64,000 bases of DNA from Thalassobium sp. GTDB lineage: Bacteria; Pseudomonadota; Gammaproteobacteria; Pseudomonadales; Oceanobacteraceae. Both the position numbers and the translations under genes were made by a program. The stretch is taken from assembly GCA_002733205.1 (NCBI GenBank), contig NVUW01000004.1, positions 1-64,000 on the forward strand, given 5' to 3'. Under the pieces are notes generated by a model. The model was not told the DNA's origin. It saw only the letters and a list, made by a program, of their open reading frames with translations, and did not search any database. Shown piece by piece: positions 17,751 to 28,450 of the stretch (the first letter of the stretch is position 1; every line of letters begins with the position of its first letter).

Positions 17751-19310
17751 GTGCCAGCACAAGAATCAACCATGCGCCTGCATCTGAGCGGTATCCGCAA
17801 AGAGTATCCGGGCTGCCTTGCCAACGATGATATTGAATTGTTGGTGAATGCCGGCGAGACCCACGCCTTACTTGGGGAAAACGGCGCCGGCAAGAGCACC
17901 CTGATGAAAATCATCTACGGCGTTATCAAACCCGACGCTGGTAAGATTGTCTGGCAGGGAGAAGCCATTCAGATGAACGGCCCGGCTCACGCGCGCCAGC
18001 TGGGTATTGGTATGGTGTTTCAACATTTTTCATTGTTTGAAACCCTGACCGTCGCCGAAAACATTGCCCTGAGTCTGCCGGCGGAAGAAAGCCGTGACAT
18101 GGAAGCACTAAGTAAGCGCATCCGTGAAATTTCTACGCACTACGGAATGGCACTGGACCCTGATCGCCATGTACACACCCTCTCGGTCGGTGCTCAGCAG
18201 CGGGTGGAAATCGTCCGCTGTTTACTGCAAGACATTAAGCTGCTGATTCTCGACGAACCCACTTCGGTTCTTACCCCACAGGAAGTGCGCGAACTGTTCC
18301 GCACCCTGAAAACCCTGGCCGCCGAAGGCTGCTCCATTCTGTTTATTTCGCACAAGCTCGATGAGGTCACCGAGCTGTGTAATGCCGCCACCGTACTGCG
18401 TAATGGCCGGGTTACCGGCCGCTGCAATCCACAGGATGTCAGCAGTGAAGACCTGGCGCGGATGATGGTGGGTGAAGATACCCCGCTGAATCAGAATTAT
18501 CAGAAAGCCGAAGGCGGAGAGACCGCCCTCAGCCTGAACAACCTCAGCTTTGCGCCGGAAGATCCGTTCGGCGTGACCCTTAATAATCTGAACCTGAAGG
18601 TAAAAGCCGGCGAAATTCTCGGCATCGCGGGTGTTGCCGGTAATGGTCAGGATGAACTCTGCGCTCTGCTCAGCGGTGAAGAAATCACCCGCGCCGACAG
18701 CATTGAATTACTCGGCCAGAATATCGGTGCCATGAGCCCCGATCAGCGCCGTCGCCTGGGCTTTGCGTTTGTGCCTGAAGAGCGTCTGGGGCGCGGTGCC
18801 GTGCCCAATATGTCACTGGTTGAAAATACCCTGCTCAGCAGCAGTCATCGTGATTTAAAAGCCAACGGTTGGATTAACTACCGCAAAGTACGCGAATTCG
18901 CCCGCGATATTATTGAAAAATATAATGTGAAATGCGCCAACGAATACGCTCAGGCCAAAAGCCTGTCCGGCGGTAACCTGCAAAAATTCATTATTGGCCG
19001 CGAAATAGAACAGCAACCGAAATTGCTCGTGTGTTCTCACCCGACCTGGGGTGTGGATATTGGCGCTGCCATTTTAATCCGCCACGCACTGATTCAACTG
19101 CGTGACGAAGGTGCCGCCATTATTGTGGTATCGGAAGATATTGATGAGCTGTATCAGATATCCGACCGCATCGGTGCTATTTGTGATGGGCAATTGAGCC
19201 CGGTAAAACCAACCCAGGAAGTGGGCATTGAAACACTGGGTCAATGGATGGCCGGTCAATTTGGTCACGACAGTGCCAATCCATCCGCTGTGGAGAGCGC
19301 ACATGCTTAA
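17751..19310 (+). CDS. BmpA-type nucleoside/purine ABC transporter, ATP-binding protein
   Basis: 519 residues with two ABC domains in one chain. The first has Walker A GENGAGKST at residues 42-50, signature LSVGAQQRVE and Walker B LLILDEPT. The second has a degenerate Walker A (GVAGNGQDEL) and signature LSGGNLQKF. This layout is that of the NupO/YufO and sugar-type ATPases that work with two membrane subunits. The GTG at 17751 has GAGGAA at good spacing; an ATG at 17772 is an alternative. It is the first gene of a three-gene operon, divergent from xanthine dehydrogenase, so purine bases or nucleosides are the likely cargo. Confidence 0.9.
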   Translation: MPAQESTMRLHLSGIRKEYPGCLANDDIELLVNAGETHALLGENGAGKSTLMKIIYGVIKPDAGKIVWQGEAIQMNGPAHARQLGIGMVFQHFSLFETLTVAENIALSLPAEESRDMEALSKRIREISTHYGMALDPDRHVHTLSVGAQQRVEIVRCLLQDIKLLILDEPTSVLTPQEVRELFRTLKTLAAEGCSILFISHKLDEVTELCNAATVLRNGRVTGRCNPQDVSSEDLARMMVGEDTPLNQNYQKAEGGETALSLNNLSFAPEDPFGVTLNNLNLKVKAGEILGIAGVAGNGQDELCALLSGEEITRADSIELLGQNIGAMSPDQRRRLGFAFVPEERLGRGAVPNMSLVENTLLSSSHRDLKANGWINYRKVREFARDIIEKYNVKCANEYAQAKSLSGGNLQKFIIGREIEQQPKLLVCSHPTWGVDIGAAILIRHALIQLRDEGAAIIVVSEDIDELYQISDRIGAICDGQLSPVKPTQEVGIETLGQWMAGQFGHDSANPSAVESAHA

Positions 19311-20373
19311 GCTTGAAAAACGTCAGGCCGACTCACGCCTGATGAGTTATGTATCCCCTCTTATCGCTATTGTGCTGACCCTGCTGGCCGGTGCACTGCT
19401 GTTTTCTGTGCTGGGCCATGATCCGCTGCACGCGCTGTATACCTTTTTTATCTCGCCACTGACCAATACTTATGGCTGGACTGAACTGGGAATAAAAGTA
19501 GCGCCGTTGTTACTGTGTGCGATGGGTCTGACATTATGTTACCGCGCCAAAATCTGGAATATCGGTGCCGAAGGCCAGTTTATTATGGGTGCTCTGGGCG
19601 GCAGTATGGCCGCACTGCAGTTTCTTGATGCCGAAAGCCGCTGGGTATTAGTGCCGATTCTGATTGCCGGCAGCATCAGTGGTTTATTGTGGGGAGCATT
19701 GGCAGCGTGGCTGAAAACCCGCTTTAACGCCAACGAAATTCTGACCACCATCATGCTTAACTACATTGCACTGAATGCTCTGCTGTACGCCGTACACGGA
19801 CCGTTACGCGATCCGGCCGGGTTTAACTTTCCGGAATCCGCCATGTTTGCCGATGCCGCATTACTACCCTTATTCAGCGACGATTACCGTCTGAATATTT
19901 CCATTCTGTTTGCGCTGTTTTTTACCGTGGTTATCTGGACGGTCATGGCCCGCAGCTGGGTTGGTTATCAGATTCAGGTGTTGGGTGAAGATGCCAAAGC
20001 CGCACGTTATGCCGGCTTCAACACCAACCGCCTGACCTGGGTTGCCTTATTAGTCTGTGGTGCCTTGGCGGGCCTTGCCGGTGTGTCTGAAGTCACCGGC
20101 CCGATTGGTCAGCTTATCCCGCATGTTTCTCCTGGCTATGGCTATGCGGCCATTATTGTCGTCTTTTTAGGCCGCATGCAGCCCTTCGGTATTCTGCTGG
20201 CCAGTATGCTGCTGGCACTGACATTTATGGGCGGGGAAATGGTGCAGATCGAAATGAGCCTGCCGAAATCCCTGACCGGTTTATTCCAGGGAATGCTGTT
20301 GTTCTTCCTGCTGGCTGCGGATCTGTTGATCAGTTATCGCATTGTCTTTCAACCTCGTACTGCCCGGGCCTGA
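19303..20373 (+). CDS. Nucleoside/purine ABC transporter permease (first subunit)
   Basis: 356 residues, highly hydrophobic with about eight to ten membrane helices. The block KIWNIGAEGQFIMGALGG and the later EDAKAARYAGFNTNR loop are characteristic of NupP/YufP-type permeases that pair with BmpA binding proteins. It overlaps the ATPase gene by eight bases. The ATG at 19303 with GGAGAG upstream is preferred over an earlier in-frame codon that lies deep inside the ATPase gene. Together with the next gene it should form the inner-membrane channel. Confidence 0.92.
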   Translation: MLKLEKRQADSRLMSYVSPLIAIVLTLLAGALLFSVLGHDPLHALYTFFISPLTNTYGWTELGIKVAPLLLCAMGLTLCYRAKIWNIGAEGQFIMGALGGSMAALQFLDAESRWVLVPILIAGSISGLLWGALAAWLKTRFNANEILTTIMLNYIALNALLYAVHGPLRDPAGFNFPESAMFADAALLPLFSDDYRLNISILFALFFTVVIWTVMARSWVGYQIQVLGEDAKAARYAGFNTNRLTWVALLVCGALAGLAGVSEVTGPIGQLIPHVSPGYGYAAIIVVFLGRMQPFGILLASMLLALTFMGGEMVQIEMSLPKSLTGLFQGMLLFFLLAADLLISYRIVFQPRTARA

Positions 20374-20376
20374 GTC

Positions 20377-21303
20377 ATGGATATCGATTTAATTACTAAC
20401 ATTCTGTTTGCAACATTCAAGACAGGCACTCCGCTTATTCTGATTGCACTGGGTGAAATGGTGTGCGAGAAATCCGGTGTTCTGAACCTGGGTCAGGAAG
20501 GTATGTTGTTGGTGGGTGCGGTGGTCGGTTTTATTGCCGCATCGGTAACCGGCAATTATTTCCTGGCAACCTTCTGCGCCATATTCGCCGGTATGGGCAT
20601 GGCTTTTTTGTTTGGTTACCTGTCAATCACTCTGGCTTCCAATCAGGTGGCAACCGGTCTGGCGCTGACCATTTTTGGTGGCGGTCTGAGTGCCTTTCTG
20701 GGTACTAATTATATTGGTATCGGCCTTGAAGGCATTCAGGTCTGGTCGGTTCCGCTGCTCAGCGATATTCCGGTAATCGGTAAGGTGCTGTTTCAGCATG
20801 ATCCGCTGGTGTATTTAACCCTGACATTGTTCGCTCTGGTGTTCTGGGTATTCCGCAGCACCCGCCTGGGTTTAAAAATCCGTGCCGTTGGCGAAAATCC
20901 GGAAGCTGCCAATGCCATTGGTATTAATGTTCAGCAGATCCGCTTTATGGCTGTGCTTTTTGGTGGTGCGATGACCGGCCTGGCTGGTGCGTATTTGTCA
21001 TTGGTTTACACCCCGATGTGGAGTGACGGCATGTCTGCCGGGCGTGGCTGGATCGCATTATCACTGGTCGTATTTGCCAGTTGGAAAGCCGAACGTATTC
21101 TGCTCGGTGCTTACCTGTTTGGTTTTGCCAGCATTCTGCATCTGGTACTGCAGGGCACACGCTTTGAAGTTCCACCAAACATTATGGCCATGCTGCCTTA
21201 TGTGGCGACCATTATTGTGCTGGTCTGGCTGTCATCCGATGCCATTAAAACCAAAATGAGTGCACCCAAGTCTATTGGCCAGCCTTACCGGCCACTGGCT
21301 TAA
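20377..21303 (+). CDS. Nucleoside/purine ABC transporter permease (second subunit)
   Basis: 308 residues, about eight membrane helices. It has CEKSGVLNLGQEGMLLVGA near residue 28 and the GENPEAANAIGINV loop, both hallmarks of NupQ/YufQ-type permeases. It starts three bases after the first permease ends. No BMP-family binding lipoprotein follows; a MITE-like element occupies the position where one might be expected, so the binding protein must be elsewhere or lost. Confidence 0.92.
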   Translation: MDIDLITNILFATFKTGTPLILIALGEMVCEKSGVLNLGQEGMLLVGAVVGFIAASVTGNYFLATFCAIFAGMGMAFLFGYLSITLASNQVATGLALTIFGGGLSAFLGTNYIGIGLEGIQVWSVPLLSDIPVIGKVLFQHDPLVYLTLTLFALVFWVFRSTRLGLKIRAVGENPEAANAIGINVQQIRFMAVLFGGAMTGLAGAYLSLVYTPMWSDGMSAGRGWIALSLVVFASWKAERILLGAYLFGFASILHLVLQGTRFEVPPNIMAMLPYVATIIVLVWLSSDAIKTKMSAPKSIGQPYRPLA

Positions 21304-21307
21304 AAAC

Positions 21308-21575
21308 TAGGGTCTGTTGACACTAAGTAAATCCAGCCTGCTGAGAGCCAGTTTTTCTCAGAACAAGGAGAGAGGAGTGATATTAGCGGGCTAAATGAAT
21401 GACGAACGACGATGTTAATGGGGAAAACTGGCCTCAGCCCGAAGGGTTATGGCTAAAAATCCCTCATCCAGCGTTGCTGTTCGCTCGCTTAACCCGTTAG
21501 GCCACACTCTCAGCGCCTTGTTTGAGATATTTTTAGCCAATAACAGGCCTGTTTAATTAGTGTCGACAGGCCCTA
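21308..21575. mobile_element. MITE-like element with 19-bp terminal inverted repeats
   Basis: The left end TAGGGTCTGTTGACACTAA (21308-21326) and the right end TTAGTGTCGACAGGCCCTA (21557-21575) are inverted copies matching at 17 of 19 positions. The 268-bp body has no gene. The outermost TA on each side could be a target duplication, as made by IS630/Tc1-type transposases, which would make this a non-autonomous derivative. It sits directly after the permease stop codon. Confidence 0.7.
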
Positions 21576-21590
21576 ATAGAATACCCCCAT

Positions 21591-21628
21591 AAAAAAACCG
21601 CCGCGGTTTTCACCGCGGCGGTTTTTTT
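21591..21628. terminator. Bidirectional terminator after pnp
   Basis: Stem ACCGCCGCGGT/ACCGCGGCGGT is flanked by A7 and T7. It ends pnp on the minus strand and can stop transcripts entering from the transporter side. Confidence 0.9.
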
Positions 21629-21641
21629 AACTCAGAAAGAA

Positions 21642-23750
21642 TTAAGCAGGCTGCTCAATACCTTTCATGGTCAGTTTGATACGACCTTTAGGATCGACAT
21701 CGGCAACGTGTACGTTAACGATCTGACCTTCGGTCAAGAAATCAGCAACGTTTTCTACACGGTCTTCGCTGATCTGAGAGATGTGCAGCAAACCATCTTT
21801 ACCAGGCAGAACGGTGATGAACGCACCGAAGTCAACGATCTTGCTCACTTTACCGGTGTAGGTAGTACCCACTTCGATATCAGCAGTGATGGCTTCAATC
21901 ATCTGACGGGCAGCATCAGACGCTTCTTTGCCAGCAGCAAAGATTTTGATCTCGCCGTTGTCATTGATGTCGATGGAAGCACCGGTTTTCTCGGTGATAT
22001 CACGGATAGTCGCGCCACCTTTACCAATCACGTCACGGATCTTGTCAGACGGGATCTTCATGGTCGACATGGTCGGAGCATTTTCCGCCAGTTCTTTGCG
22101 TGGCTCAGCAATCACGGTGTTCATCTGCTCAAGGATGGTAAAGCGTGCAGCTTTGGCCTTTTCCAGAGCGATTTCCATGATTTCTTCGGTGATACCTTCG
22201 ATCTTGATATCCATCTGCAGAGCAGTGATACCTTCGTCAGTACCGGCCACTTTAAAGTCCATATCGCCGAGGTGATCTTCATCACCCAGGATATCGGTCA
22301 GAACGGCAAACTTGTCGCCTTCTTTGATCAGACCCATGGCGATACCGGCAACCGGTGCCTTGATCGGTACACCGGCGTCCATCAGAGACAGAGACGCGCC
22401 ACACACAGAAGCCATGGAGGAAGAACCATTGGATTCGGTGATTTCCGATACCACACGGATGGTGTACGGGAATTCGTCATGGTTTGGCATCATCGCCTGA
22501 ATACCACGACGGGCTAAACGACCGTGACCGATTTCGCGACGGCCTGGAGCGCCCAGACGACCAGCTTCACCCACAGAGTATGGAGGGAAGTTGTATTGGA
22601 ACAGGAACGGATCGTCTTTGGCGCCGTGCAGGAAGTCGATCATCTGTGCATCGCGGGTTGAACCCAGCGTAGTCACAACGATGGCCTGAGTTTCACCACG
22701 GGTAAAGATGGCAGAACCGTGAGTGGTTTTCAGCACACCGGTTTCGATGGTCAGTGGACGTACGGTGTCGTTATCACGACCGTCGATACGTGGCTGACCA
22801 TCAATCACGCGGTTACGAACCACTTCATACTTCAGCTCACCAACCATGTCGGCGATTTCGTCAGCGGAGAAACCTTCTTCGCCTTCAGCAGCCGCCAGTT
22901 TTTCAACGGCAGCTTTTTTCACTTCGTCCAGACGGGCATAGCGGGCCATTTTGTCGGAGATGGTGTAAGCCTCACCGATGCCAGCAGCCGCTTCGGCTTT
23001 AACCGCTTCGTACAGTGCGGTGTTTTTAGCTTCAGCCGTCCAATCCCACTTCTGTACACCCAGCTCTTCAACCCATTCGTTGATGGCAGTGATCGCAGAC
23101 TGGAAACCGGTGTGGGCGAACAGGACTGCACCCAGCATTTCGTCTTCGGTCAGTTCCTGAGCTTCAGATTCAACCATCAGCACGGCGTCTTTAGTACCGG
23201 CAACCACCATGTCCAGCAGAGAATCCTGCATCTGGGTCTGGGTTGGGTTCAGCATGTAACCGTCTTCTTCGGTGAAGCCAACGCGGGCACCACCGATAGG
23301 ACCGTTGAAAGGCACACCCGAAATGGCCAGCGCAGCAGAGGTCGCGATCATGGCGCAGATATCCGGATCAACTTCTTTTTCAGAAGACATTACGGTCAGG
23401 ATAACCTGAACTTCGTTCATGAAGCCTTCGGCAAACAATGGACGAATCGGACGGTCAATCAGACGGGAAGTCAGGGTTTCTTTTTCGGAAGGACGGCTTT
23501 CGCGCTTCAGGAAGCCACCAGGGATACGGCCAGCGGCGTACATTTTTTCCTGATAGTGAACAGACAGCGGGAAGAAATCCTGGCCTGGCTTAGTGCTTTT
23601 AGCGGCAACGACAGTCGCCAGCACCTGGGTTTTGCCCAGAGTGGCCAGTACTGCACCATCCGCCTGACGGGCTACGCGCCCGGTTTCCAGGGTGAGGGTA
23701 TCGTTACCGAATTGAAAGCTTTTGGTCTTAGCAACAGGTTTTGTGCTCAT
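21642..23750 (-). CDS. pnp: Polyribonucleotide nucleotidyltransferase (PNPase)
   Basis: 702 residues: two RNase PH-like domains, then a KH domain ([20 protein letters not shown]) and an S1 domain ([18 protein letters not shown]) at the C-terminus. PNPase degrades RNA 3' to 5' with phosphate and works in the degradosome. AAGGAAA precedes the ATG. It follows rpsO by about 265 bases, the classic arrangement, in which the leader often carries an RNase III site for autoregulation; I see no decisive hairpin there. Confidence 0.98.
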   Translation of the reverse strand: MSTKPVAKTKSFQFGNDTLTLETGRVARQADGAVLATLGKTQVLATVVAAKSTKPGQDFFPLSVHYQEKMYAAGRIPGGFLKRESRPSEKETLTSRLIDRPIRPLFAEGFMNEVQVILTVMSSEKEVDPDICAMIATSAALAISGVPFNGPIGGARVGFTEEDGYMLNPTQTQMQDSLLDMVVAGTKDAVLMVESEAQELTEDEMLGAVLFAHTGFQSAITAINEWVEELGVQKWDWTAEAKNTALYEAVKAEAAAGIGEAYTISDKMARYARLDEVKKAAVEKLAAAEGEEGFSADEIADMVGELKYEVVRNRVIDGQPRIDGRDNDTVRPLTIETGVLKTTHGSAIFTRGETQAIVVTTLGSTRDAQMIDFLHGAKDDPFLFQYNFPPYSVGEAGRLGAPGRREIGHGRLARRGIQAMMPNHDEFPYTIRVVSEITESNGSSSMASVCGASLSLMDAGVPIKAPVAGIAMGLIKEGDKFAVLTDILGDEDHLGDMDFKVAGTDEGITALQMDIKIEGITEEIMEIALEKAKAARFTILEQMNTVIAEPRKELAENAPTMSTMKIPSDKIRDVIGKGGATIRDITEKTGASIDINDNGEIKIFAAGKEASDAARQMIEAITADIEVGTTYTGKVSKIVDFGAFITVLPGKDGLLHISQISEDRVENVADFLTEGQIVNVHVADVDPKGRIKLTMKGIEQPA

Positions 23751-23975
23751 GTATACGTATTTCCTTAAATTTACCGATAAACCTGCTGACTGCCGGTACT
23801 TCTAAGCATTAGCTCTGGCATGGCGGTGTTCTGCCGGGGCAGAAGTGGTCCGCATGCAAAGCCAATATTTAGAAGCACCACCACATTCCTATGAATCGTG
23901 GGGTTGGCACCACAGCTTGGCAGGTAGTTGTTATTCCACAGAAGCAGAACAGGATAGCCTGACTGGCCAGATACA

Positions 23976-23999
23976 ACAAAAGCCCCGGAGGGCTTTTGC
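23976..23999 (-). terminator. Hairpin after rpsO, weak terminator
   Basis: AAAAGCCC/GGGCTTTT closes a four-base loop about 17 bases beyond the rpsO stop. The downstream T-run on the minus strand is broken (TTTTGTTGT), so partial read-through into pnp is likely. Confidence 0.65.
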
Positions 24000-24015
24000 T
24001 GCAAGCTTTGAGATC

Positions 24016-24285
24016 TTAGCGACGCAGACCCAGACGACCGATCAGCGCGGTGTAACGGGAAGCATCTTTACGCTTCAGGTAATCCAGCAGCTTACGACGC
24101 TGGTTAACCATGCGGATCAGACCACGACGTGAGTGGTGATCTTTACCGTGTTCTTTGAAGTGGCTCTGCAGACCAACGATGTTGTGGGTCAGCAATGCAA
24201 CCTGAACTTCAGGAGAACCGGTATCGCCTTCAGCAGTTTGATACTCTTTTACAATCTCAGCTTTATTAGCAGCAGTTAATGCCAT
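24016..24285 (-). CDS. rpsO: Ribosomal protein S15
   Basis: 89 residues, exact family length. The [20 protein letters not shown] segment and the C-terminal LIGRLGLRR are signatures. S15 binds the central domain of 16S rRNA early in 30S assembly. It sits between truB and pnp as in most gammaproteobacteria. Confidence 0.98.
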   Translation of the reverse strand: MALTAANKAEIVKEYQTAEGDTGSPEVQVALLTHNIVGLQSHFKEHGKDHHSRRGLIRMVNQRRKLLDYLKRKDASRYTALIGRLGLRR

Positions 24286-24413
24286 CTTTACTTACTCCAT
24301 GAATGTGCGCGGACATCACAAGATGTTCCGGGATTATGTAATCATCGTCACCGTGCACATTAACAGTGAGATGCGTGCCGCCTTGTGGCGACAGTCAAAC
24401 CAGATTTGACCGG

Positions 24414-25358
24414 TTAAGGCAGTGTGACCTGCAACAAACGCTGCGGTTTCACTTTGCCGTTTTCAATGCGGCCAATGCCAAGCAATTGCCGGACGTCTGA
24501 TTCAACGGCCCACAATTGTACAGAAGGACAGGCAGGCAGGCCAGTGCTGACTGGCTGACCGTGCAGGATTTTATCCGCTTCAGCCAGCGTCAGTGCGACT
24601 TCCGGCCAGTCCGGCAGAGCCGTTTCGGTTGGCAGCAGCAACGCGTCGAGAGCATCATGCCCCTGCTCTGCCGCTTCCTGCACCTGTTCCAGCGTCACCA
24701 TCTGGGCTGCATGGTAAGGCCCGCACAAAGTACGGTGCAACTTACTGACGTAAGCGCCACAACCAACCGCCTGGCCAATGTCTTCGACCAGCGTGCGGAT
24801 GTAGGTGCCTTTCGAGCAACGCACGGACAAATCCAGCTCCGTGGCGCGCTGTTCAAGCAGCAGCAGTTCATGAATGGTGATGATGCGGCGCTTTTTCTCC
24901 GCCACCGCCCGGATCTCTTCCTCGCTCATGCCCTGACGCGCCAGCTCATAGAGCGGCTTACCATCCAGCTTGAGTGCCGAAAACATCGGCGGCACCTGCT
25001 CAACCTCACCACGGAAGCGCGCAAGAATGGCTTCAACCTCAGCGGCCGTAAGCGGCGGCACGTCAGCCGTGGCAATCACCTCGCCTTCGCCATCACCGCT
25101 GGAACGGATTTCGCCCAGCAGTGCGGTGGTGTCGTAACCTTTGTCGGATTCGAGCAACAGTTGCGAGAACTTGGTGGCCTCCCCCAGACAGATCGGCAAT
25201 ACGCCGGTGGCCAGAGGGTCCAAAGCACCGGTATGACCGGCTTTTTGCGCCCCGAACAGGAATTTCACCCGTTGCAGCACCTGATTGGACGACAGCCCTA
25301 ACGGCTTGTTAATAACCAGTATGCCGCTGACTGCACGGCCTTTTTTTCCACGCGCCAT
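24414..25358 (-). CDS. truB: tRNA pseudouridine-55 synthase
   Basis: 314 residues. The catalytic region GHTGALDPLATGVLP carries the active aspartate, and the SKGTYIRTLVEDIG block and the C-terminal PUA-like LLGIGRIENGKVKPQRLL are present. It makes pseudouridine at position 55 in the T loop of tRNAs. It begins three bases after rbfA ends, in the rimP-nusA-infB-rbfA-truB-rpsO-pnp series. Confidence 0.97.
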   Translation of the reverse strand: MARGKKGRAVSGILVINKPLGLSSNQVLQRVKFLFGAQKAGHTGALDPLATGVLPICLGEATKFSQLLLESDKGYDTTALLGEIRSSGDGEGEVIATADVPPLTAAEVEAILARFRGEVEQVPPMFSALKLDGKPLYELARQGMSEEEIRAVAEKKRRIITIHELLLLEQRATELDLSVRCSKGTYIRTLVEDIGQAVGCGAYVSKLHRTLCGPYHAAQMVTLEQVQEAAEQGHDALDALLLPTETALPDWPEVALTLAEADKILHGQPVSTGLPACPSVQLWAVESDVRQLLGIGRIENGKVKPQRLLQVTLP

Positions 25359-25361
25359 GAA

Positions 25362-25775
25362 TCAGTTCCGGTCGCTGGATGGGTCTTCATCATCCTGATG
25401 ATGAGCTTCGTCTTCTGCCAGCGCTTTTTTGATCAGACCGGTCAGATGATGACCGCGATCCATGCTCTCATCGTAATGAAAACGCAGATGCGGAGTGATG
25501 CGGGTGCGCATGATACGCGCCAGCTCGTTACGCAGATAACCGGCGGCATCGTTGAGGATGGCTGAGGTCTGCTTACGGATCTCGACATCGGTTTCGCCTT
25601 TGGCACCCATCACGGTGAAGTAGATATCGGCATAGCCCAGGTCTTTGGCAACTTTTACGTAATTCAGTGTGACCATACCCAGGCGTGGGTCTTTCATTTC
25701 AAACTGAATCATATGAGCCAGGTCGCGCTGAATCTGTTCACCCAGGCGCGAGGTACGGCTGTAATCTTTTGGCAT
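25362..25775 (-). CDS. rbfA: Ribosome-binding factor A
   Basis: 137 residues of the KH-like RbfA fold: R.S.RLGEQIQRDLAHMIQ, then a DPRLGMVTLNYVKVAKDL strand-helix and RTRITPHLRFHYDESMDRG. RbfA binds the 30S precursor and assists 16S 5'-end maturation. AGAGGA lies at good distance from the ATG. The C-terminus is acidic and histidine-rich. Confidence 0.97.
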   Translation of the reverse strand: MPKDYSRTSRLGEQIQRDLAHMIQFEMKDPRLGMVTLNYVKVAKDLGYADIYFTVMGAKGETDVEIRKQTSAILNDAAGYLRNELARIMRTRITPHLRFHYDESMDRGHHLTGLIKKALAEDEAHHQDDEDPSSDRN

Positions 25776-25836
25776 TTTTAAATCCTCTGTTACCCAATGG
25801 CCGGCATGTGTTCAGCCTGATCATTGGTCTGTCAGA

Positions 25837-25873
25837 GACAGCAAAGCCCGACACGGAGCCGGGCTTTGCTGTC
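25837..25873 (-). other. Long perfect hairpin in the infB-rbfA spacer
   Basis: GACAGCAAAGCCCG and CGGGCTTTGCTGTC form a 14-bp perfect stem with a nine-base loop, followed by a second small GGGCC/GGCCC hairpin at about 25876-25890. Neither has a T-run on the minus strand, so this is more likely an RNA-processing or stability element than a terminator. Confidence 0.5.
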
Positions 25874-25908
25874 AGGGCCCGAAGGCCCGTTACAGGTGTT
25901 GATGCAGA

Positions 25909-28425
25909 TCAGAGTGTACGGGCAATTTCACGTACATCGAACACTTCGATCTGGTCGCCCGGACGGACGTCCTGATAGTTCTTAACACCGATACCACATT
26001 CCATACCCTGACGAACGTCGGCAACGTCATCTTTGAAGCGGCGCAGAGATTCCAGCTCGCCTTCATAGACCACAACGTTGTCGCGCAGTACGCGGATTTT
26101 CTTGTGACGGTAGATAACACCATCAATCACCATACAGCCGGCAATCTGACCGAATTTCGGTGAGTTGAAGACATCACGAACTTCGGCAATACCGGTGATT
26201 TCTTCACGCAGTTCCGGCGCCAGCAGACCAGCCATGGCCTGTTTAACGTCGTCCAGCAGATCGTAGATCACGCTGTAGTAGCGCATATCCACACCGTTGT
26301 TTTCGACCACTTTCTTCGCCGCGTTATCCGCACGAACGTTGAAGCCGAACATCACAGCACCAGAAGCGACGGCCAGCGTTGCGTCGGTTTCAGTGATACC
26401 ACCAACACCGGAAGACACAACGTTAACGCGTACTTCGTCGGTCGCCAGTTTCTGCAGGGAAGCAACAATGGCTTCCAGCGAACCACGAACGTCGGTTTTT
26501 ACAACCACGTTGAGGTTAGCAACCTGACCTTCACCCATACCACTGAACAGGGCATCGAGTTTGGCCGCTTGCTGACGCTGCTGTACCACTTCCTTCATTT
26601 TGTTTTCGCGGAATTCAGCCACTTCACGGGCTTTCTTCTCGCTTTCAACAACCATGAAGTTGTCACCGGCTTCCGGCGTTCCGTTCAGGCCGAGAATCTC
26701 AACCGGAATGGATGGGCCTGCACCATTAACTTGCTGACCATTTTCATCCAGCAGAGCACGGGCACGACCGTAGCAGGTACCCGCCAGAACGATGTCGCCT
26801 TTTTTCAGCGTACCGTTCTGTACCAGCAGAGTGGCAACCGGACCACGTCCTTTATCCAGACGCGATTCAACCACAACACCCTGACCAGGACCGCTGAAAT
26901 GAGCTTTAAGCTCCAGAATTTCGGCCTGCAGAAGAACCGCTTCAAGCAGTTCATCAATACCCTGACCTGTGTGCGCAGACACCGGGATAAACGGTACAGT
27001 ACCGCCCCAATCTTCCGGCAATACGTCACGGGCAGACAGTTCGCTTTTAACCCGTTCCGGGTCTGCGGACTCTTTATCCATTTTGTTGATGGCAACCACG
27101 ATTGGCACGCCTGCCGCTTTCGCGTGCTGAACGGCTTCTTCGGTTTGCGGCATCACACCATCGTCAGCAGCCACCACCAGGATCACCACGTCAGTGGATT
27201 GAGCACCACGGGCACGCATGGAGGTAAACGCGGCGTGTCCCGGAGTATCCAGGAAGGACACCATGCCATGATCGGTTTCTACGTGGTACGCACCGATGTG
27301 CTGGGTAATACCACCGGCTTCACCGGATACCACGCGGGTACGACGGATATAGTCGAGCAGCGAGGTTTTACCATGGTCAACGTGACCCATTACGGTAACC
27401 ACCGGTGCACGTGGTTGCTCATCACCCTCGTAAGAAACGGATTCGGTAACGGCTACTTCCAGCGCGTTATCGGCAATCAGCTTGGTCACTTTGTGACCCA
27501 TTTCTTCAACCACCAGAGTGGCTGTATCCTGATCCAGAATCTGGTTGATGGTCGCCATCACACCCATTTTCATCAGGGTTTTAATCACTTCACCAGCTTT
27601 TACGGCCATTTTCGATGCCAGATCGGCAACGGTAATGGCTTCCGGCAGTTCAACTTCATGAACCACGGGCGCTGTAGGACGGGTAAAGGCGTGTTCATTG
27701 GCAGACTGCTGACGGCCACGGCCACCTTTCGTCTTGCCTTTGCCACCACGACGGGAACGGTTGCGATCATCGTCACCACCATCGGTAAAGCGGCTGTTCT
27801 CACGCTGATCAACGCGCTTCTTGTCGACTGTTTTGTTCGACTTTTTGCGATTTTCTTCCTGACGCGCCTGAGCGGCTTCAGCTTCTGCACGTTTCTGCGC
27901 AGCGTCTTCTTCCACCGTGGCCGGCTTGGCTTTGGCGGCCGGTTTGGCGCTGGTCGCTGCCGGTTTTTCGGCGGCTGGTGCTTCTGCTTCTGCTTCTGCT
28001 TTTACTTCAGCAACGGCTTCTGCCGGTGCTTCTGCGACGGCCGGTGCTGCTGCAGCTTCAGCAGCTACCTGAGCGGCGGCTTCTGCACGAGCAGCTTCTT
28101 CTTTGGCTTTTTCAGCTTCCAGATCCAGCTCTTCGCGTTTTACATACGTGCGTTTTTTACGAACTTCAATGGCGACGGCTTTTTTGCCACCCTGACCCGT
28201 TTTCAGGGTCGTGGTCACTTTACGCTTAAGCGTAATTTTGTTCGGCGTAGCCGCTGCTTCACCATGGCTTTTCTTCAGAAAAAGCAGCAAAGACTGTTTC
28301 TGATCATCAGAAACAGACTGACTGGCTGCGGTTTGTGGCAACCCCGCTTCTTTCATTTGGGACAATAAGCGATCAACGCTTGTCCCTACCACGTCGGCGA
28401 GTTCTTTAACTGTTACATCTGCCAT
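25909..28425 (-). CDS. infB: Translation initiation factor IF-2
   Basis: 838 residues. An N-terminal helical domain is followed by a long Ala/Glu/Lys-rich linker (about residues 90-230). The GTPase domain has G1 [10 protein letters not shown]3 DTPGHAAF and G4 NKMD. The C-terminal domains end in [17 protein letters not shown]-2 places initiator tRNA on the ribosome using GTP. AGGAGA precedes the ATG. It lies 25 bases after nusA. Confidence 0.98.
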   Translation of the reverse strand: MADVTVKELADVVGTSVDRLLSQMKEAGLPQTAASQSVSDDQKQSLLLFLKKSHGEAAATPNKITLKRKVTTTLKTGQGGKKAVAIEVRKKRTYVKREELDLEAEKAKEEAARAEAAAQVAAEAAAAPAVAEAPAEAVAEVKAEAEAEAPAAEKPAATSAKPAAKAKPATVEEDAAQKRAEAEAAQARQEENRKKSNKTVDKKRVDQRENSRFTDGGDDDRNRSRRGGKGKTKGGRGRQQSANEHAFTRPTAPVVHEVELPEAITVADLASKMAVKAGEVIKTLMKMGVMATINQILDQDTATLVVEEMGHKVTKLIADNALEVAVTESVSYEGDEQPRAPVVTVMGHVDHGKTSLLDYIRRTRVVSGEAGGITQHIGAYHVETDHGMVSFLDTPGHAAFTSMRARGAQSTDVVILVVAADDGVMPQTEEAVQHAKAAGVPIVVAINKMDKESADPERVKSELSARDVLPEDWGGTVPFIPVSAHTGQGIDELLEAVLLQAEILELKAHFSGPGQGVVVESRLDKGRGPVATLLVQNGTLKKGDIVLAGTCYGRARALLDENGQQVNGAGPSIPVEILGLNGTPEAGDNFMVVESEKKAREVAEFRENKMKEVVQQRQQAAKLDALFSGMGEGQVANLNVVVKTDVRGSLEAIVASLQKLATDEVRVNVVSSGVGGITETDATLAVASGAVMFGFNVRADNAAKKVVENNGVDMRYYSVIYDLLDDVKQAMAGLLAPELREEITGIAEVRDVFNSPKFGQIAGCMVIDGVIYRHKKIRVLRDNVVVYEGELESLRRFKDDVADVRQGMECGIGVKNYQDVRPGDQIEVFDVREIARTL

Positions 28426-28450
28426 ACGTTTCTCCTATGCCGAGCAGTGG

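Noticed and set aside
26569-28368. 599-codon frame opposite infB
   Set aside because: Antisense shadow of a strongly conserved gene; its composition (Phe, His and Asn-rich) is typical of such shadows.
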